Of a DNA stretch of 64,000 bases, positions 46,452-58,739 are shown one piece after another; position 1 is the stretch's first letter, and every line of letters begins with the position of its first letter. Where the stretch lies: assembly GCA_027186245.1 (NCBI GenBank), contig CP114485.1:10382001-10446000 (forward strand), read 5' to 3'. This DNA comes from Coriaria nepalensis (Eukaryota; Streptophyta; Magnoliopsida; Cucurbitales; Coriariaceae). The notes below the pieces were generated by a model. That model was not told the DNA's origin, ran no database searches, and saw only the letters and a list, made by a program, of their open reading frames with translations. The position numbers and the translations under genes were made by a program.

Positions 46452-47417
46452 CTTATCCTTTCTCCAATCCTTTCCTCTCCCTTGTTTACTACTCTATTCC
46501 TATCTTTCCCTTTTCTTCTGGCGATCTTATGAAGAAGAGAAAAGTCGAGGCGGAAAATATCCTCTTCTGTTGCTCAAAGTTTGTGATACTCAAAACGACC
46601 AATATCAAAAAAATCATCCAACATTATAAAAATATCAATATATATACGTTTTGAGTACTTCTGCATCATACATGAGATATCTTTGGTCTCGTAATTTCTA
46701 TTGTCGTTGAAACGATGCGAACTGTCGTACACAGTTTGTCAGAAGAGTAAGAAAGAACATAGTAAATAAATAAAAATAAAAGATAATAATAAAAAGGCTA
46801 GAAAATTAGCCAATGATGATCTTCCTCTTCAAGCAGTGGCGAAAATGATCAAAAAGGGGGACAGCTAAGTCTCATCACACAGCTTTCGCAAAAATACAAA
46901 AGTGATTGCCACCCACACAAGGATTATTAGTAGAGAAGTGGCAGGAGGGTAAATTTGTAAATTCGATCCATTCATTTATGCGGAGTGATCATTGACCAGT
47001 CGCCTTTGACCAGTCTTTTTTTTTTTGTTTTTGGGATACTTCTTAACTTGTTTTCTTGTACAGTGTACTCTGCTGCACTTCTGGCAATTTATATTGCAGA
47101 TCTTCCTTCTACACCTCATAAATGGCTTCACCAACTTATTTTTATTTTTTTATTTTTTTTTATTTTTTTTTTTAAATTTTTATAATCAAACGCAAGTCAG
47201 ATTTATAAAATTATTACAAAACATATATTGATCAATGGATTACTAATTGTGAATAAATAATTAATTATGTACTTGCATGCAAAGAAATGTGTTTAAAGTT
47301 CACGATCATTACTAATCACATGATATCGGTGATAAAAACCGTAACTCATAATAAATACATATAATTAATATATATCAATGTTTTACGTAAAATTAAATGA
47401 TTAATTAATTAATTAAA
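46452..47417. other. Intergenic DNA downstream of the trihelix gene
   Basis: No supported gene. Two overlapping plus-strand frames at 46985-47231 consist mostly of phenylalanine and leucine from poly-T sequence. The last ~200 bases before 47418 should include the trihelix 3' untranslated region on the minus strand. Confidence 0.5.
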
Positions 47418-48846
47418 TCACTTAGGAGAAGATGATGGTGAAGGTGATTGGTTCTTGTTCTTCTTCTTGTTGGAAGCCAAAGCATGTATAGAAGTGGCAA
47501 GATTGTTAATAGCATCGACAAGGCCATTAATACCTTGTCTGTTGATCTCACTGTTGGCTTCTTCAAGCTTTAATTTTCTCTCATGCAAGTTCACAATCTC
47601 TTTATGTCTTCTCTCTTCCCTTTCTTCACAAGCTTGAAGTGCTTCTGCTATGGTTGTAGCACTTTTGGAAATAGCACTTCCTAATACTTCATTATTATTA
47701 TATGTATTATAATTCCTTGCAAAAATCCCACCACCACCGCTGCCGCCACTAGTTCCGGCCTCTTCCCCCATGGCCGATGACCGTCTCCTCCTTTTTGCTG
47801 GTGAATCAGAATGCTCACTTGTATCTGAATCTGAGCTACCATTAAAATCATAAATGCATGTAACTAATTAACCGATCAATATATATATTCTTATTATAGC
47901 TTAATGATTGAAGGACGTTAATTAATGTTCAATTAGTAGTTGCAGGTTTTAGGGTTTGTGAGAGGGGGAGAAGAAAAGATAATATATAATTAATTAATAA
48001 AATACAAAGAAAATAAGAGAGAGAGAGAGATAGAGTAATGATACCTACTGAAGGTAATGGCTGTGAATAAGGGTCAGGCGGAGGAAGTGGTTGGCGTGGC
48101 AGAGGAGGGAGTGATAGTACCGGTGGCGGTGGTGGAAGTGAAATAATAGGAGGAGATGAGAAATGATCTTGTAATAAATTAGATTTAGAAGCAACAACGG
48201 CTGCCTGATGATGACGAAGAGTACTACTAGTAGTACTACGCGCCGCTGCCAATATCTGACCTCCTCCAGGGGCGGCGGCGGCGCCAGCCTTCCTCTCCAC
48301 CACCTCCACCAAAGCTTGATATATCTGAGGCAACATGTTAGTCGGCAAATTCCTCTCCTTCCTCTCATTCTTCTCCATCTTCCAGTATGATGATAGTAAT
48401 AATTCTCCACTACTCTTCTTATTATTATTATTGTTATTATCATTATCAGCTAATAGAATTCTTCTCTCGTAATCTCTAACTTTCTTGTAATCCCTCATGA
48501 GATTATCCCACTTATCATTGCACTGATTTTGGCTCCTTGAACAACCTTTTCTCCAGCAATAATCTTCAACCCACTTCCATCTTAGCTCTGTTGGCTTATT
48601 ATTACTACTATTTTTACTAATAATCAGTCCTCCTCCTCCTCCTTGATGATGATAATCATGACTAGTAGTAATACTACTTTCTCCTATCAATAATCCACTA
48701 CTTCTCTTCATTCTTCTCTCATCGTCCATTTTCTTTGCTTCGATTAGAATCATTGTCTCACTTATTGTCCAGTTCCCTTTCCTGTACTCCTTCATGATTG
48801 TACTGGAGCTAATATTCCCTCCACCACCTTGATCCGCCATTGCCAA
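47418..48846 (-). CDS. Trihelix transcription factor, SH4/ASR3 clade, two exons
   Basis: A nuclear DNA-binding protein of the plant GT/trihelix family. Exon 1 is 48846-48045 and exon 2 is 47830-47418. The 214-bp intron uses donor G|GTATCA and acceptor GCTCAG|AT, which keeps frame (phase 1) and yields 404 residues. The trihelix domain spans about 22-168: GNWTISETMILIEAKKMDDE, RWKWVEDYC, then QCNDKWDNLMRDYKKVRDYE and SYWKMEKNERKERNLP, with W26, W90 and W113 as the three core tryptophans. Inside it are long insertions (about 50-83 and 133-147, the latter asparagine-rich). A proline-rich stretch runs 231-266, a basic KRRRR nuclear signal sits at 280-284, and a coiled coil spans about 320-385. The layout matches Arabidopsis At1g31310/At2g35640-like proteins as I recall them. 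Trinucleotide-rich segments (poly-N, poly-G, poly-P) suggest length variation among alleles. It appears intact. Confidence 0.92.
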
Positions 48847-49707
48847 TATGCATGCAATTTAAATTGAAAGAGCTAGGGGAAGAGAGAGAGAGGGAGAGAG
48901 GAGATCATGAAGTGAAGTGAGAAAATGGCAAGAAGAGGGGGTGGGGGGAGACTGTGTTGTCTTTTTTTTTTTTTTTTTTTTTTTTAATGGGTGAGACTTG
49001 GATTTCATGTGTTTGGTTCAAACCAGTCAAATTCTCACTAAGGTTGCTAATTTCGGAAAGAGTACCAAGTAATGGGCCTTGCAACATAATTTATCATTCT
49101 CATATAAGATCCATTAGTTTTAGCACGTAAAATGATAAAGAAACTTTAAATAAAATCTTTTTTTTTTTTTTTGATACTAACCTAATAATTAAAAAAAAAA
49201 AGAAAGAAAAAAAATGTAAATAGGGAGTTGCCCTTGGAAAAGCTGATAAGAGTAGTAGAATGGTATCAGCAAGGAGGTGAATTGTTTCAATATCACTGAA
49301 AGATTAAGTAAAAAGATAAATTTGTCTTTATCACTACTAAGCTAACTAACGGTAAGTTTTTGCTCTAAAAATCATGTTTCTTTCATGGAAGGCAGCTTAC
49401 CTTCACTTTCTCATTATTTATCGTTCATATCAGCCAAAAACTTCGAATAGATTCATATTCAAAATTCGTAATTGAAAGTGGAGAGTTTAAAGAAAGAAAA
49501 AGTTTTGGATTTTACGTAAAGTTCAAACTCACATTTTTTTCACTTTTTTATAACAACGTAATGGGTAATTCTCTATTTTTGAGGTCGTTTCGTTTAAGTA
49601 GTGATTGTAATAGATATTTCAAGTTGTTCTGCAAGTGAAAGAATTTGGAAAGATGAAAAAATGCAAAATTTCAAATATATGAAAAAAGAGAAGAAGTGGA
49701 GTTCATA
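48847..49707. other. Upstream region of the trihelix gene
   Basis: On the minus strand the first ~60 bases upstream of the ATG are CT-rich (GA-rich on plus, 48875-48902), like a plant 5' leader. A poly-T run of about 24 bases (48962-48985) and further poly-A/T runs (49159-49172, 49191-49213) follow. No gene is seen in 49087-49707. Confidence 0.5.
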
Positions 49708-50120
49708 TTTCTCAATTTCCTAATACTCATACAGACAGAATATTGGGAAATTGGGAAAGGACCATAAATAAAAAATTTCTCAATGTCTTAAGTAATTAGA
49801 GTACATTATGAAATTCAAAAACATAACGGAATCAAAATATTTCTCAATTTCACAATATCTTATCTTAAGAGAATACATTGGGAAATTAGGAAAATTAGAC
49901 ATAACCAAAATATTTACAAATTTCTCAACGTCTTAAATTAAGAGAAGATATTGAGAAATTGGGAAAATTTGACAAAATAAAAATATTTCTTAATTTCCAA
50001 ATATCCTAATTTATGAGAGTATATTGGGAAATTGAGAAAACTTGATAGAATCAAAATATTTTTCAATTTCCTAATGTCTTAAATTAAGAGAGAACATTAG
50101 GAATTTCGGAAAACTGGAGA
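49708..50120. repeat. Tandem array of imperfect palindromes, six units of 64-81 bp
   Basis: Units start at 49708, 49776, 49840, 49921, 49986 and about 50059. Most have a left arm like TTTCTCAATTTCC, a centre CTTAAATTAAGAG, and a right arm like GGGAAATTGAGAAAA, so each unit can fold on itself. Spacers carry AATCAAAATAT or similar words. The array ends about 100 bases before the MULE coding relic. Confidence 0.75.
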
Positions 50121-50214
50121 ATACCTTTTCTCTAGTGATATCTAAACCCGATTATTGCATATATTCACCTTAGGAGTATACTAATTTTTTTTCCCTTCTT
50201 TACGGATGAAAAGT

Positions 50215-51640
50215 ATTTTCATAGTCATATGTTTTGATGATGAGTGGAAGGAGAAAGATAATTCGCTCTTTTAGTATGCAAATAACATTGAAGGAACAAC
50301 TAGAGCTTTTATCGAATCTACCATCATGTATAATGAGTTGTTGGAAGTTGTACACAATTCTTTCGATGTAGATCAAAGTGAATACAGTTTGCAATTGTCT
50401 TATAAGGTATCAAGTAAAAATGGTATGTTTCCCACTGTTTATAAGAAATAACGAAAACGCAAAAGGATTTATGTATCACTTGCAATCTAAATATGAAGAT
50501 TCTCTCTTATATGTGAAGTTGGTACCGAAGACAAATAACACTTTATGTAGTGACTGTGAAATACATATGCTTCCTATTATTCATGATCAAGTGGACGGAG
50601 ACGTAGTTGATAGTATAAATATTAACAATAATCTTGATTACAATTAACATGATTTTTATGAATGTGATGGTACTAGTGACAGATATGAAAATGATGATGA
50701 TTGGGACGACTTTGATCCAATTGATGGTGATGGAAATGGGGTTAAGGATGGAGATGATGTTATTAGTGTTGAGGATGAAATAGTGATGGAAGATTGTGAC
50801 ACTCATCAGGACAACAAAGAGGATGGTCTGAATCAAGGGTATGAGAATGAGCACTTCAACGACTCTTTATTCAGGGGCGATGAGAACTTAGATGAAATAC
50901 CAATTGAAGAGTCATCTCTATTTATTTGGCAATCAGCACACCCTGTGGATGAAACTAAAAACGAAGAGATTCCAGCTCCAATTACAACCCAGCATTCAAC
51001 ATGCGGTGAAAATATTTCGGTTCCTGTTATATCTTCCCAGCCACTCGGAGGGGAGTTTTATGTGAAATAATATTTTGTCTCAAAGGAAGAACTAAAGGCA
51101 GGCATTTGTTCCCATGCAATGGCAGCGAATTATCACTTGAAGTCGAATAAGTATATGTTTGTCATAGTGTGTATTGATCCAAATTACAAGTGGCGAATTC
51201 ATGCCATTGCGAAAAAAAATTCTTTGTTTTTCCATGTTCGATAGTATAACTATCTTCACAACTATAATGTTAGTCGCATGTAAGGCATGCATCTGCAAGG
51301 CATGCATCACACACTACCATGATGAAGACGCTCAATTCGGGGTCTATAACCGCTCTTGAGACGGGCACTAATAATAGGTTTCGTTATTTTTTCATGAAAA
51401 TTGGAGCTGGAATAAATGGATTCAGATTTATGAGAGATGTTATTAAGATTTTCCACTAAAGATTCGAGTAATCATTGTTGAATGTCCTACAATTCTTAAA
51501 TAAAGTGTGAGATTGAAAAAGTGACATATACTTTCGAATGGTGAATTTCTACAAAAAAAAAATAACTGTAGTAAATGTGAGGTTTATGGACATAATAAGA
51601 CTATATGTCAAAACTTCATTCCTCTACCCGCCACAACATA
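50215..51640 (+). pseudogene. MULE (MuDR-type) transposase relic lacking the catalytic core
   Basis: Plus-strand readings begin with an N-terminal plant MuDR region (LQLSYKVSS-like near 50390, then FMYHLQSKYEDSLLYVKL), pass an acidic aspartate-rich linker (50650-50900) and reach the DNA-binding MuDR domain at about 51070-51240 (FVSKEELKAGICSHAMAANY, then CIDPNYKWRIHAIAK). At about 51560-51610 a zinc knuckle reads CSKCEVYGHNKTICQNF, which normally sits at the C-terminal SWIM region. The DDE catalytic domain that should lie between is deleted (about 51350-51550). Stops occur throughout the second half. Confidence 0.8.
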
Positions 51641-51840
51641 TTGACACCCAATACTACTTTTTGAAGATATGTAGTTGGGAAACTATAGTTTTATAAAACA
51701 TTTGCAACTTTCTATAATTTTTTTATGTAAAACAAGTTTTTTGTTCTTATTACCACCTTTTGAAAATATATAATTAAAAAAATAGTAATGATATTATCAA
51801 AAATCTAACCTTATCTCTAAAAATATTTATATTATGCTTA

Positions 51841-52045
51841 AACACTACACTTAAAATAAAAAAAAGTGATACCTTTCAATAGTTGACATTTTTATGTTCA
51901 TATTATACTTAAATATTATACTTAGAACGATAAAAGTATTACCTTTCAGTAGTTGACCAAAATGGTTAATATTTTTATCATAATTATACATAAACACTAT
52001 ACTTAGAATCATAAAATGATATATTTCAATAGTTGACTAAGATAA
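51841..52045. repeat. Tandem array of 71-80 bp, three units
   Basis: Units starting at 51841, 51912 and 51992 share AACACTATACTTAGAATC-like openings, a GATAC/TATTACCTTTCAATAGTTGAC block and ATTTTTATCATAATTATAC-like spacers. The array lies about 200 bases after the MULE relic. Confidence 0.65.
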
Positions 52046-54732
52046 AAAAGGAAAAAAAATCATGAAGAAAACTGTATAAATGGAGGAACTTTAGAATGGT
52101 GATCGTGGGTCTACATTGGGAGTGAAAAAAATGAAGAAAAAGAAGTATTATTTTTTTAGAGCCCATGATTATTCTTTTATTTTATTTCAAATTTTTAAAA
52201 AGGGTGAGTAAATATTTTCCTTATTTTCTTCTTATTTTCTAATTTCTGAAAATAAAAAAATATTAGGTTGAACAATATTTTTTTTCTTGACGCTGGACTT
52301 TCAAAAAAATCTAAGATTAGTGTGCAATATTAGGGGCCAAATTCCCTCTAATCAGGACACTAAGTTTTCGTGAAGTTGAACTTAGATTAGTGTGCTGAAA
52401 TTCCTATTCTTACCGGATAGAAGGAATGAGAAAATCCGAAATCTTCTACTCGAACAAGCAGTCCTGGCCAAAATCCAAAACCTAAAAATGATCGAGTATA
52501 TATGTTAATGGAAATCGATCATGGCAGCATGTGAATGTGTCAAATTATCAATCTAATTATCTCTTACAGTATTGAAAGTTTAAACCTTATATTGAGTAAA
52601 ATAATGAATTGTATTTATAACATGCACTCATGCAGCCAAGTACACTAAACTCTCAATATTATGTTTTGAAAATTGAAGTGGAAAAATAAATGTCGACGTG
52701 AAGTTGTGATCTTTTCAATATATATAGAATAGTTAAGCACAAGTTTAATGATGTTGCTAGGGTTTGTATTTCATTTAGATTGTACGGATATATATGGACT
52801 TGTTCAGACCGACTGTCAGGATTTCATTTCTTGAATCGTACGGTTATCGAAAATGTTAAGACTATTTGAATTAGTTAAATGAAGTGATCCGGTCCAATCA
52901 ATTCATCGAGTGGGAGAGAAAAAAGTATGCATTTCATCAATCGCACGATTTGGATGGAATCCGAACATGATATTGCATACACGAGAGACTAATTAATTAC
53001 ATTTTTTGCCATGCAATAGTAACAATAAAAATAATAAGAAGACGAATGAAGGAAACATAGACATAGAAGATCTAGTAATAGATAGCATGAATCTTATTTA
53101 GGTGTGTAGGGATTGTGGGGCTGGAAAGAGATCGGCTTAATTAGAATCTGCAGGCGAGAGAGGCCAGAAGATAAGCCTCTTTCCATCACCCACTGGCCAC
53201 TTTTTTCCATTTCCTCATTTCAACATTAATATATTGAGTTTTAGGATTCGATGTGTGAGTTTTGATGTGGTCGATCCCTTAAATCTATCTCATTATTTCA
53301 TGAGAATCTTGAAAAAGTGAAAGTGAAAGTTCAAATCTAAATCTACTTATTAAAACCACATGAGAATGGGAAAAAAGCGAATAATGAAGAGTAGAAAAAC
53401 TATAAGAAAAAGGCCAAGCAAATCCCATTCAAACTGACATCAACGAACCCCAATAATAATATAATAATATAATAATAATATATATTTATTTTTATTATTT
53501 TTTTATTTAAGAGAGAATATGAATATATCATCACTTGCTGCCCACTGCACCCACACATGCACGGTCTACCCCGCCCAATCATTTTCCCTACGTAGCTTCA
53601 ATTTATATACGTACATTTTTTATTCTACTATTATTTCACTCACAATTTTCATGCAAAATAATAATAATTATAACGAAAACAAAAATAATATATATATATA
53701 TATATTATAGTATTTCAACTTGGTAGGGTACATCAGAAAGTTACTATATCTAGTATTTTAAGTTATGTAATATAAATTGATTAATTAAAATGATAATCAT
53801 CGATCTCATATATTATATTACACATTTTATTAATTATTATAAATAATTAAAATTAATTAATTTATAAAAAATTTAAATCTATACAAAAAATTTATATACC
53901 TTATTTAATAATTTAGCGATATATATATAATAGAGTAATAGCTAAATGTTATGACTTAAATGCTTATTTATTGACCCTATTTGTTCGGATAATTTAGTTT
54001 AAGTCTTAAACTATTATTATGAAAATGCATAATTTAATTATATAAATATATACAAACCCAAAATACTTCTCCTTTTTTTTTTCTTTCTTTCTTTGACATA
54101 ATTGGGACCCGTTCTATTTCGTTTAAGGTTTCGATTTTCTTGTATTTCTTTTTCTTTTGTCTTGTATTAGACATGAACCATAATCAATGTCTTTCTGCCG
54201 ACAAAGAAAATGAAATGTAATATCTTGACAAAATGATATAAATCCATCATTATGTACTTATAAGAAGGAATGCGTTTGATTTAATTCCTTCTACTTCTCT
54301 CAATAATTTCCATTACAACACTTCTTTTTTTTACCATATTTTTACCATATTTTTCTCTTTTCAATTCTTTTTTTATCTTTTGTTATAATATACCTTCATT
54401 TTAATGAACACCCGCACCTCAAATTGAACATATGGTAAATAATTAAGATCAAGTGCACATGCTTTGTTAGAAGAAGATCGAGCAGAAGAAATCTACATCA
54501 AAAGGCTAACAAAACCAACAGGTACAATGACCTTAATCATTTGGTTTGGCTCCGTAATCTAACTATGCAACCTCTATAGCATAAAGAATTTAGGCATGTA
54601 TATTTTTCTTAGTAGGCATCATATGTCAATTTCGTCTTTTGAGGTAAGGAAACATCTTTAGAGTGTAAAATTGTATAACTAAGACAAAATATCTTTGCAA
54701 AATAATTAAAATGTAACAATAACAATAAATAA

Positions 54733-54770
<38 letters not shown>

Positions 54771-55189
54771 GAGGAAAAAAAAAATACAAATGAACTTTTT
54801 ATTTTGATTCAGTCCAATATAAGTTTGGACCTATCTAATCCAATTATATGAATTGACTTTTTTTAATCAATTATCTAAGTGACATATTATTATCAATTTG
54901 AATTTAAATTATTTTTATAATCATTTTTTGAGGGTTAAATGATATAATGACATGTCACATAAATACCGATATAGATTAATATCAATATCAATCTATATTG
55001 TTGATTAGAATGAGTCCAACACAAGGGTTAGCTCAACATACTTGGGGATCTAAGGCAAAAATGAAAAATAAAGCCTAAAAAAAGATAAAGTCAATATATA
55101 TATTTTCATCTTTTCTCGTGATTCACATTCGAAACTTCTCAAAATTAACTCGAACAATCACTTCTCAATTTATATTTATTTCTCTTATT

Positions 55190-55251
55190 TTTCCTCTATA
55201 TGAATAAGTAACAATAATTATTTCCTCTATATGAATAAGTAACAATAATTA
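55190..55251. repeat. Perfect 31-bp tandem duplication
   Basis: The 31-base unit beginning TTTCCTCTATATGAATAAGT occurs twice without a mismatch (55190-55220 and 55221-55251). Lack of divergence points to a recent event. Confidence 0.95.
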
Positions 55252-56034
55252 TCAACATAGTTCACACAATTTTATATGAATTCACACACTTTTTAAAATA
55301 TAAAAAAAAAAGGAGAAATTAAAATATACAAAAACAGAAAGAGGATTTCTAATAAGAAAATGGAACTATGTTGAAGAGGAGATAGAGAGACACGACAAAT
55401 TAGCTGAATAGATAAACCGAGAGAAAAAATTTGAGAGAGATATGCGTAGAGAATGAGAGAGAGCTTTGAAAGTGAGAGAACTCACTATTTTCTTTATTCG
55501 TATTTACGCATAAAGTGACTTTTTTTTTTGGCCAAATGCATGCAAGGACTTGTAGGTTGGACTTTGAGCAAATAATTTAACAAAAAAAAAAAGGCCTTAA
55601 AACTATTGAATATGGTTTGGGAGCATGTGACATCTCAGCCTTAAAACTATTCAACGTTGACGTTTTTATCCTCATTTGGTTTGACCCCGAAGCTGAAGTG
55701 TCAAAACCTCATCCATTGGATTTGAAATCAAGGGATGAAATTCAATGAAGGTAACCATGGACACCCCATTTAACATGCACCGAATCTGAATTCGAAACTA
55801 TTTCATTAATTCTTTTTACTTTATTCTTAAATTTAAAATTTTTGGTTTTTTTTTTTCATTAAATATGCTATATTGCTAAAATAAAATATGATAAGAAGAG
55901 CCTTATTATTTTCTTGATTTATTAATTTTATTTTTATATTTAAAATTGAATTTTTAATACTTAAAATAAATCTTAATATTTAAGAGATGATAAAAATTAA
56001 ATAATTTTTATTTTTACTTTCAATTTTATAAATA

Positions 56035-56035
<1 letters not shown>

Positions 56036-56079
<44 letters not shown>
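56036..56079. repeat. (ATT)n microsatellite, about 15 units
   Basis: An uninterrupted ATT run of about 44 bases, likely polymorphic in length and usable as a simple-sequence marker. Confidence 0.95.
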
Positions 56080-56340
56080 GGCACTAGTCTAATGGACAAG
56101 TGGGCGTACGATCTGATTTTCATAAAATTTAGATGTGTTTTTTTTCAATTAAATCTTTATAAAATAAATAAATAAATAATATTTATCAATTTTTTCATTA
56201 TAAAAAAATTTATGGAAATAAAAAGTGTACAGTTAAACTTTTTAATTTTCTTTTTATTCTCAAAAATATAATTGAAGTTATTAACAAGGAAAAAGAAGAA
56301 AAAAAAAATCATAAGGTTGTCGTGAAAAATAAGTTTGACT

Positions 56341-56640
56341 AAAGGTTTGACCGTGAAGGATAGATCAATGGGGTCGATGCCTCTCTAACGAGTCCCCCTA
56401 TTCGCTCTTAGTGTTTGGACTATAGTGCCCACCCAAGAAAAAGAAGATGGGGGTATAAATGTAAATGTGAAGTAATTACTTTGAACAAGGTTTGACCATG
56501 GAGGACAGGTCGTGGGGCCAAGCTGGAACCCCGTCCGAACAGTCCCTTTCGGTCGTTGGTTTTGGACTATAGCCTGCCACCCAAAAAGGGTACAAAATTG
56601 AAGGAGGGTATTATAGTAATTCTGCAACGTGGAGACTCTG
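56341..56640. repeat. Diverged tandem duplication of about 145 bp
   Basis: Two units begin GGTTTGACCGTGAAGGATAG (about 56344) and GGTTTGACCATGGAGGACAG (about 56490). Both go on to GGGGTC/GGGGCC, CGAGTCCCCC/GAACAGTCCC, TTTGGACTATAG and CCACCCAA, in order. Their GC content is higher than the flanks. The family is not recognised. Confidence 0.75.
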
Positions 56641-57689
56641 CAAAATGTTAATGACTTTCATTGGCTAGAAAAAATACATACTTTGCATGTGGGTTCCACT
56701 GACTGCTAGCAATAAATAATGGAGAGCTGGTTTCAGAAGATGATGGGTGACAACGAATGAGCCCCGGTGGTGTCCACACCAGGAAAAAGGCAAGTATTTA
56801 TTGTAATTCATGGACCATAATTTAAAATGGCATCGACATGTCGACATGGATTAAGGATCATTAACTAGTGTTATGCACTTCTTTTTAACGTTTTGTTTTA
56901 GCCTTTGTGGAGTTGCCGTATTTTTTGGAAGAAAAAAAAAGGACTTAGCTGTATTGGATCATTAAATAGTATAATCTATTTTTTATTTTTTAATAACATA
57001 ATCTAATCACGTTGGATTATTATCTATTCTAAAAGTTTGAGTTTATATAATATATCATAATAATTTATATAATTTATATTATATTTAATATTTTTCCTAA
57101 TATATAAGTTTTTAATATAAAAAATGAAAATAAAAAGATTTTGTATGTGAAATTTTAATATTTTTCTAAGAAATGATCAAAATAATCTGATATTTTTGTA
57201 AAGAACCAAATTGATTCAAACTAGTTCTCTGTGAGAAACTAGATCAATGTGATTCAGTTCTTCGTGAAGAATAAGTGTAGCGTTGTGATTTGGTTCTTCA
57301 AGAAGAAGAAGTGGACCGATTCAATTTAGTTCTTCATTAAAATTGAATCTATTCGTCCTAGTTTTTCATGAGGATCTAAATTGTTTTAATTGGATCTCGG
57401 ATAGTTGTGATTGGGTTTCTTGAAAAAAAAAAATTGTATTGTTTCATTTTTTTTTTTTTGAAATATAGAAAAGAGGAGAGAGGGGTAGTGTTGATGGTGG
57501 TGGTTAGTGGCGGCAGTTGGCCAAAAATTGGTGCTTATTGGTGGTAGTTGGCTTGAGAGGTTTCGGGGAAATTTTGAAAAAAAAAAAAGGAAAGACGTAG
57601 GTAGGGTATAAAAATTAAAAATTAAAGTTATTTAAATATGGCCGGAAAAACCAAATTGTACAGTCTCTTATTGAAGTTAAAGTAGGAAG
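56641..57689. other. Intergenic DNA with degenerate GA/TTCTTC repeats
   Basis: No gene. From about 57175 to 57430, variants of GATTCAGTTCTTCGTGAAGAA recur five or six times at 35-60 base spacing, forming a loose minisatellite with short hairpin potential. Poly-T and poly-A runs follow (57446-57460, 57578-57591). The Tat element relic begins abruptly near 57690. Confidence 0.5.
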
Positions 57690-58210
57690 CAAGTTCATCT
57701 GGCTACCCTACCATTGGAAAGCGTTCGATAGCATCAAGCAATATCTAGCCAGCTCGACGGTACTCACCTCAGCCGTGAGAAGCAGACTAATGTTGTTATA
57801 CGTCAACAACCGAATAAATCGATTGCCTATTGGCTTAGGAGAATGACATAAAGTACAAGCAGACCATTTAATGTCTTAGCAAAGTGTTGCCTCCTATCGA
57901 GGTACAATATACTTCTATTGAGAAGCTGTGTCTGGCTTTGTATTTTGTCATTATGAAACTTAGAAATTACTTAATGAATACTCAATTTCTAGTGATCGCC
58001 TGAACTGATCTTGTCAAATATATGTTATCTCAGCCAATTCTCAAAGGATACTTAGGCAAATGGGCCTTAGCATTGGCTCACTTCCGCCTGCAATATATAC
58101 CTCAGAAATCGATGAAAGGACAAGCATTGGCCAATTTCTCGGCCGATCACCCTTCTAAGCTTTTAACGAATGATTGTAATGATGTGTTCGATGTACTACA
58201 TGGCAAGCGA
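57690..58210 (+). pseudogene. Tat element RNase H remnant
   Basis: Readings include WKAFDSIKQYLASSTVLTSA (about 57720-57775), an EKLCLALYF-equivalent near 57920, and, in the 58022-58219 frame, GYLGKWALALAHFRLQYIPQ followed by KGQALANFSADHP. These are the RT-linked RNase H motifs of Tat/Athila elements (normally GRIARWQMLLSEFDIVY and KGSALADYLA). Confidence 0.75.
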
Positions 58211-58700
58211 CTGGTCTAGGAATTACACTTCGACGGGTCTAGTACCCCGAGCACATGGCAGCAGTCATGATCTCTATTAAGTCGCCAAAAGCATACATAG
58301 TACTTAGTCCTTCCAGCCTAATTTTCCCTGCACGAATAATAAGGACGAGTACAAAGTCTTGATTATAGGCTTGGAAATTCTATTGGAGCTCGACACCTCC
58401 CACATAGCAATCTTCTGCGACTTTTAGTTGGTAGTCAAACAAATATCTATAAATTACAAGTATACTAATCCCAGATTGACCAAATATTTTTTCATAGTCA
58501 TTTAGTTCTAGGAAGAGTTTAAAGAAAGGGTATTGAACTATGTCTCTCAATCTTTCAACCCCAAAGCAAATGGTATGGCATAGTTATCATCTGACCTATG
58601 TATTCTAGAATGGTTCTCTAGGATAGTGACAATTTATAAGCAAAATCACATGATTCTTGCTTTTAGGTAGGTCAAGTTCTCAGTTTTCAACTTGGGAAAT
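58211..58700 (+). pseudogene. Tat element second RNase H remnant
   Basis: Begins ELHFDGSSTP at about 58220, the first strand of the archaeal-like RNase H with its catalytic aspartate in YFDGA-type context. Later pieces resemble the GLEILLELD and QLVVKQI strands in shifted frames (about 58365-58445). Stops and indels are frequent. The domain is diagnostic of Tat. Confidence 0.65.
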
Positions 58701-58739
58701 CTAAAGGCAGGTGATTGGAGATCGTGTCTCATCTAATAT

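Larger units (their letters stand above)
52046..56340. other. Long AT-rich intergenic stretch, no supported gene
   Basis: I see no coding gene. Contents: (AT)n at about 53688-53706 and 54737-54765, a perfect 31-bp tandem duplication at 55190-55251, an (ATT)n microsatellite at 56036-56079, poly-T/A runs, and a purine-rich patch at 55340-55480. Frames at 50-60 codons (for example 53400-53726) overlap on both strands and derive from AT repeats. Confidence 0.55.

Noticed and set aside
48045..48443. 132-codon minus-strand frame rich in Ile, Arg and Trp
   Set aside because: It is an alternative frame of trihelix exon 1.
49708..50120. CRISPR-like repeat array
   Set aside because: Repeats are degenerate, unequal in spacing, AT-rich and part of longer similar units in a plant nuclear context.
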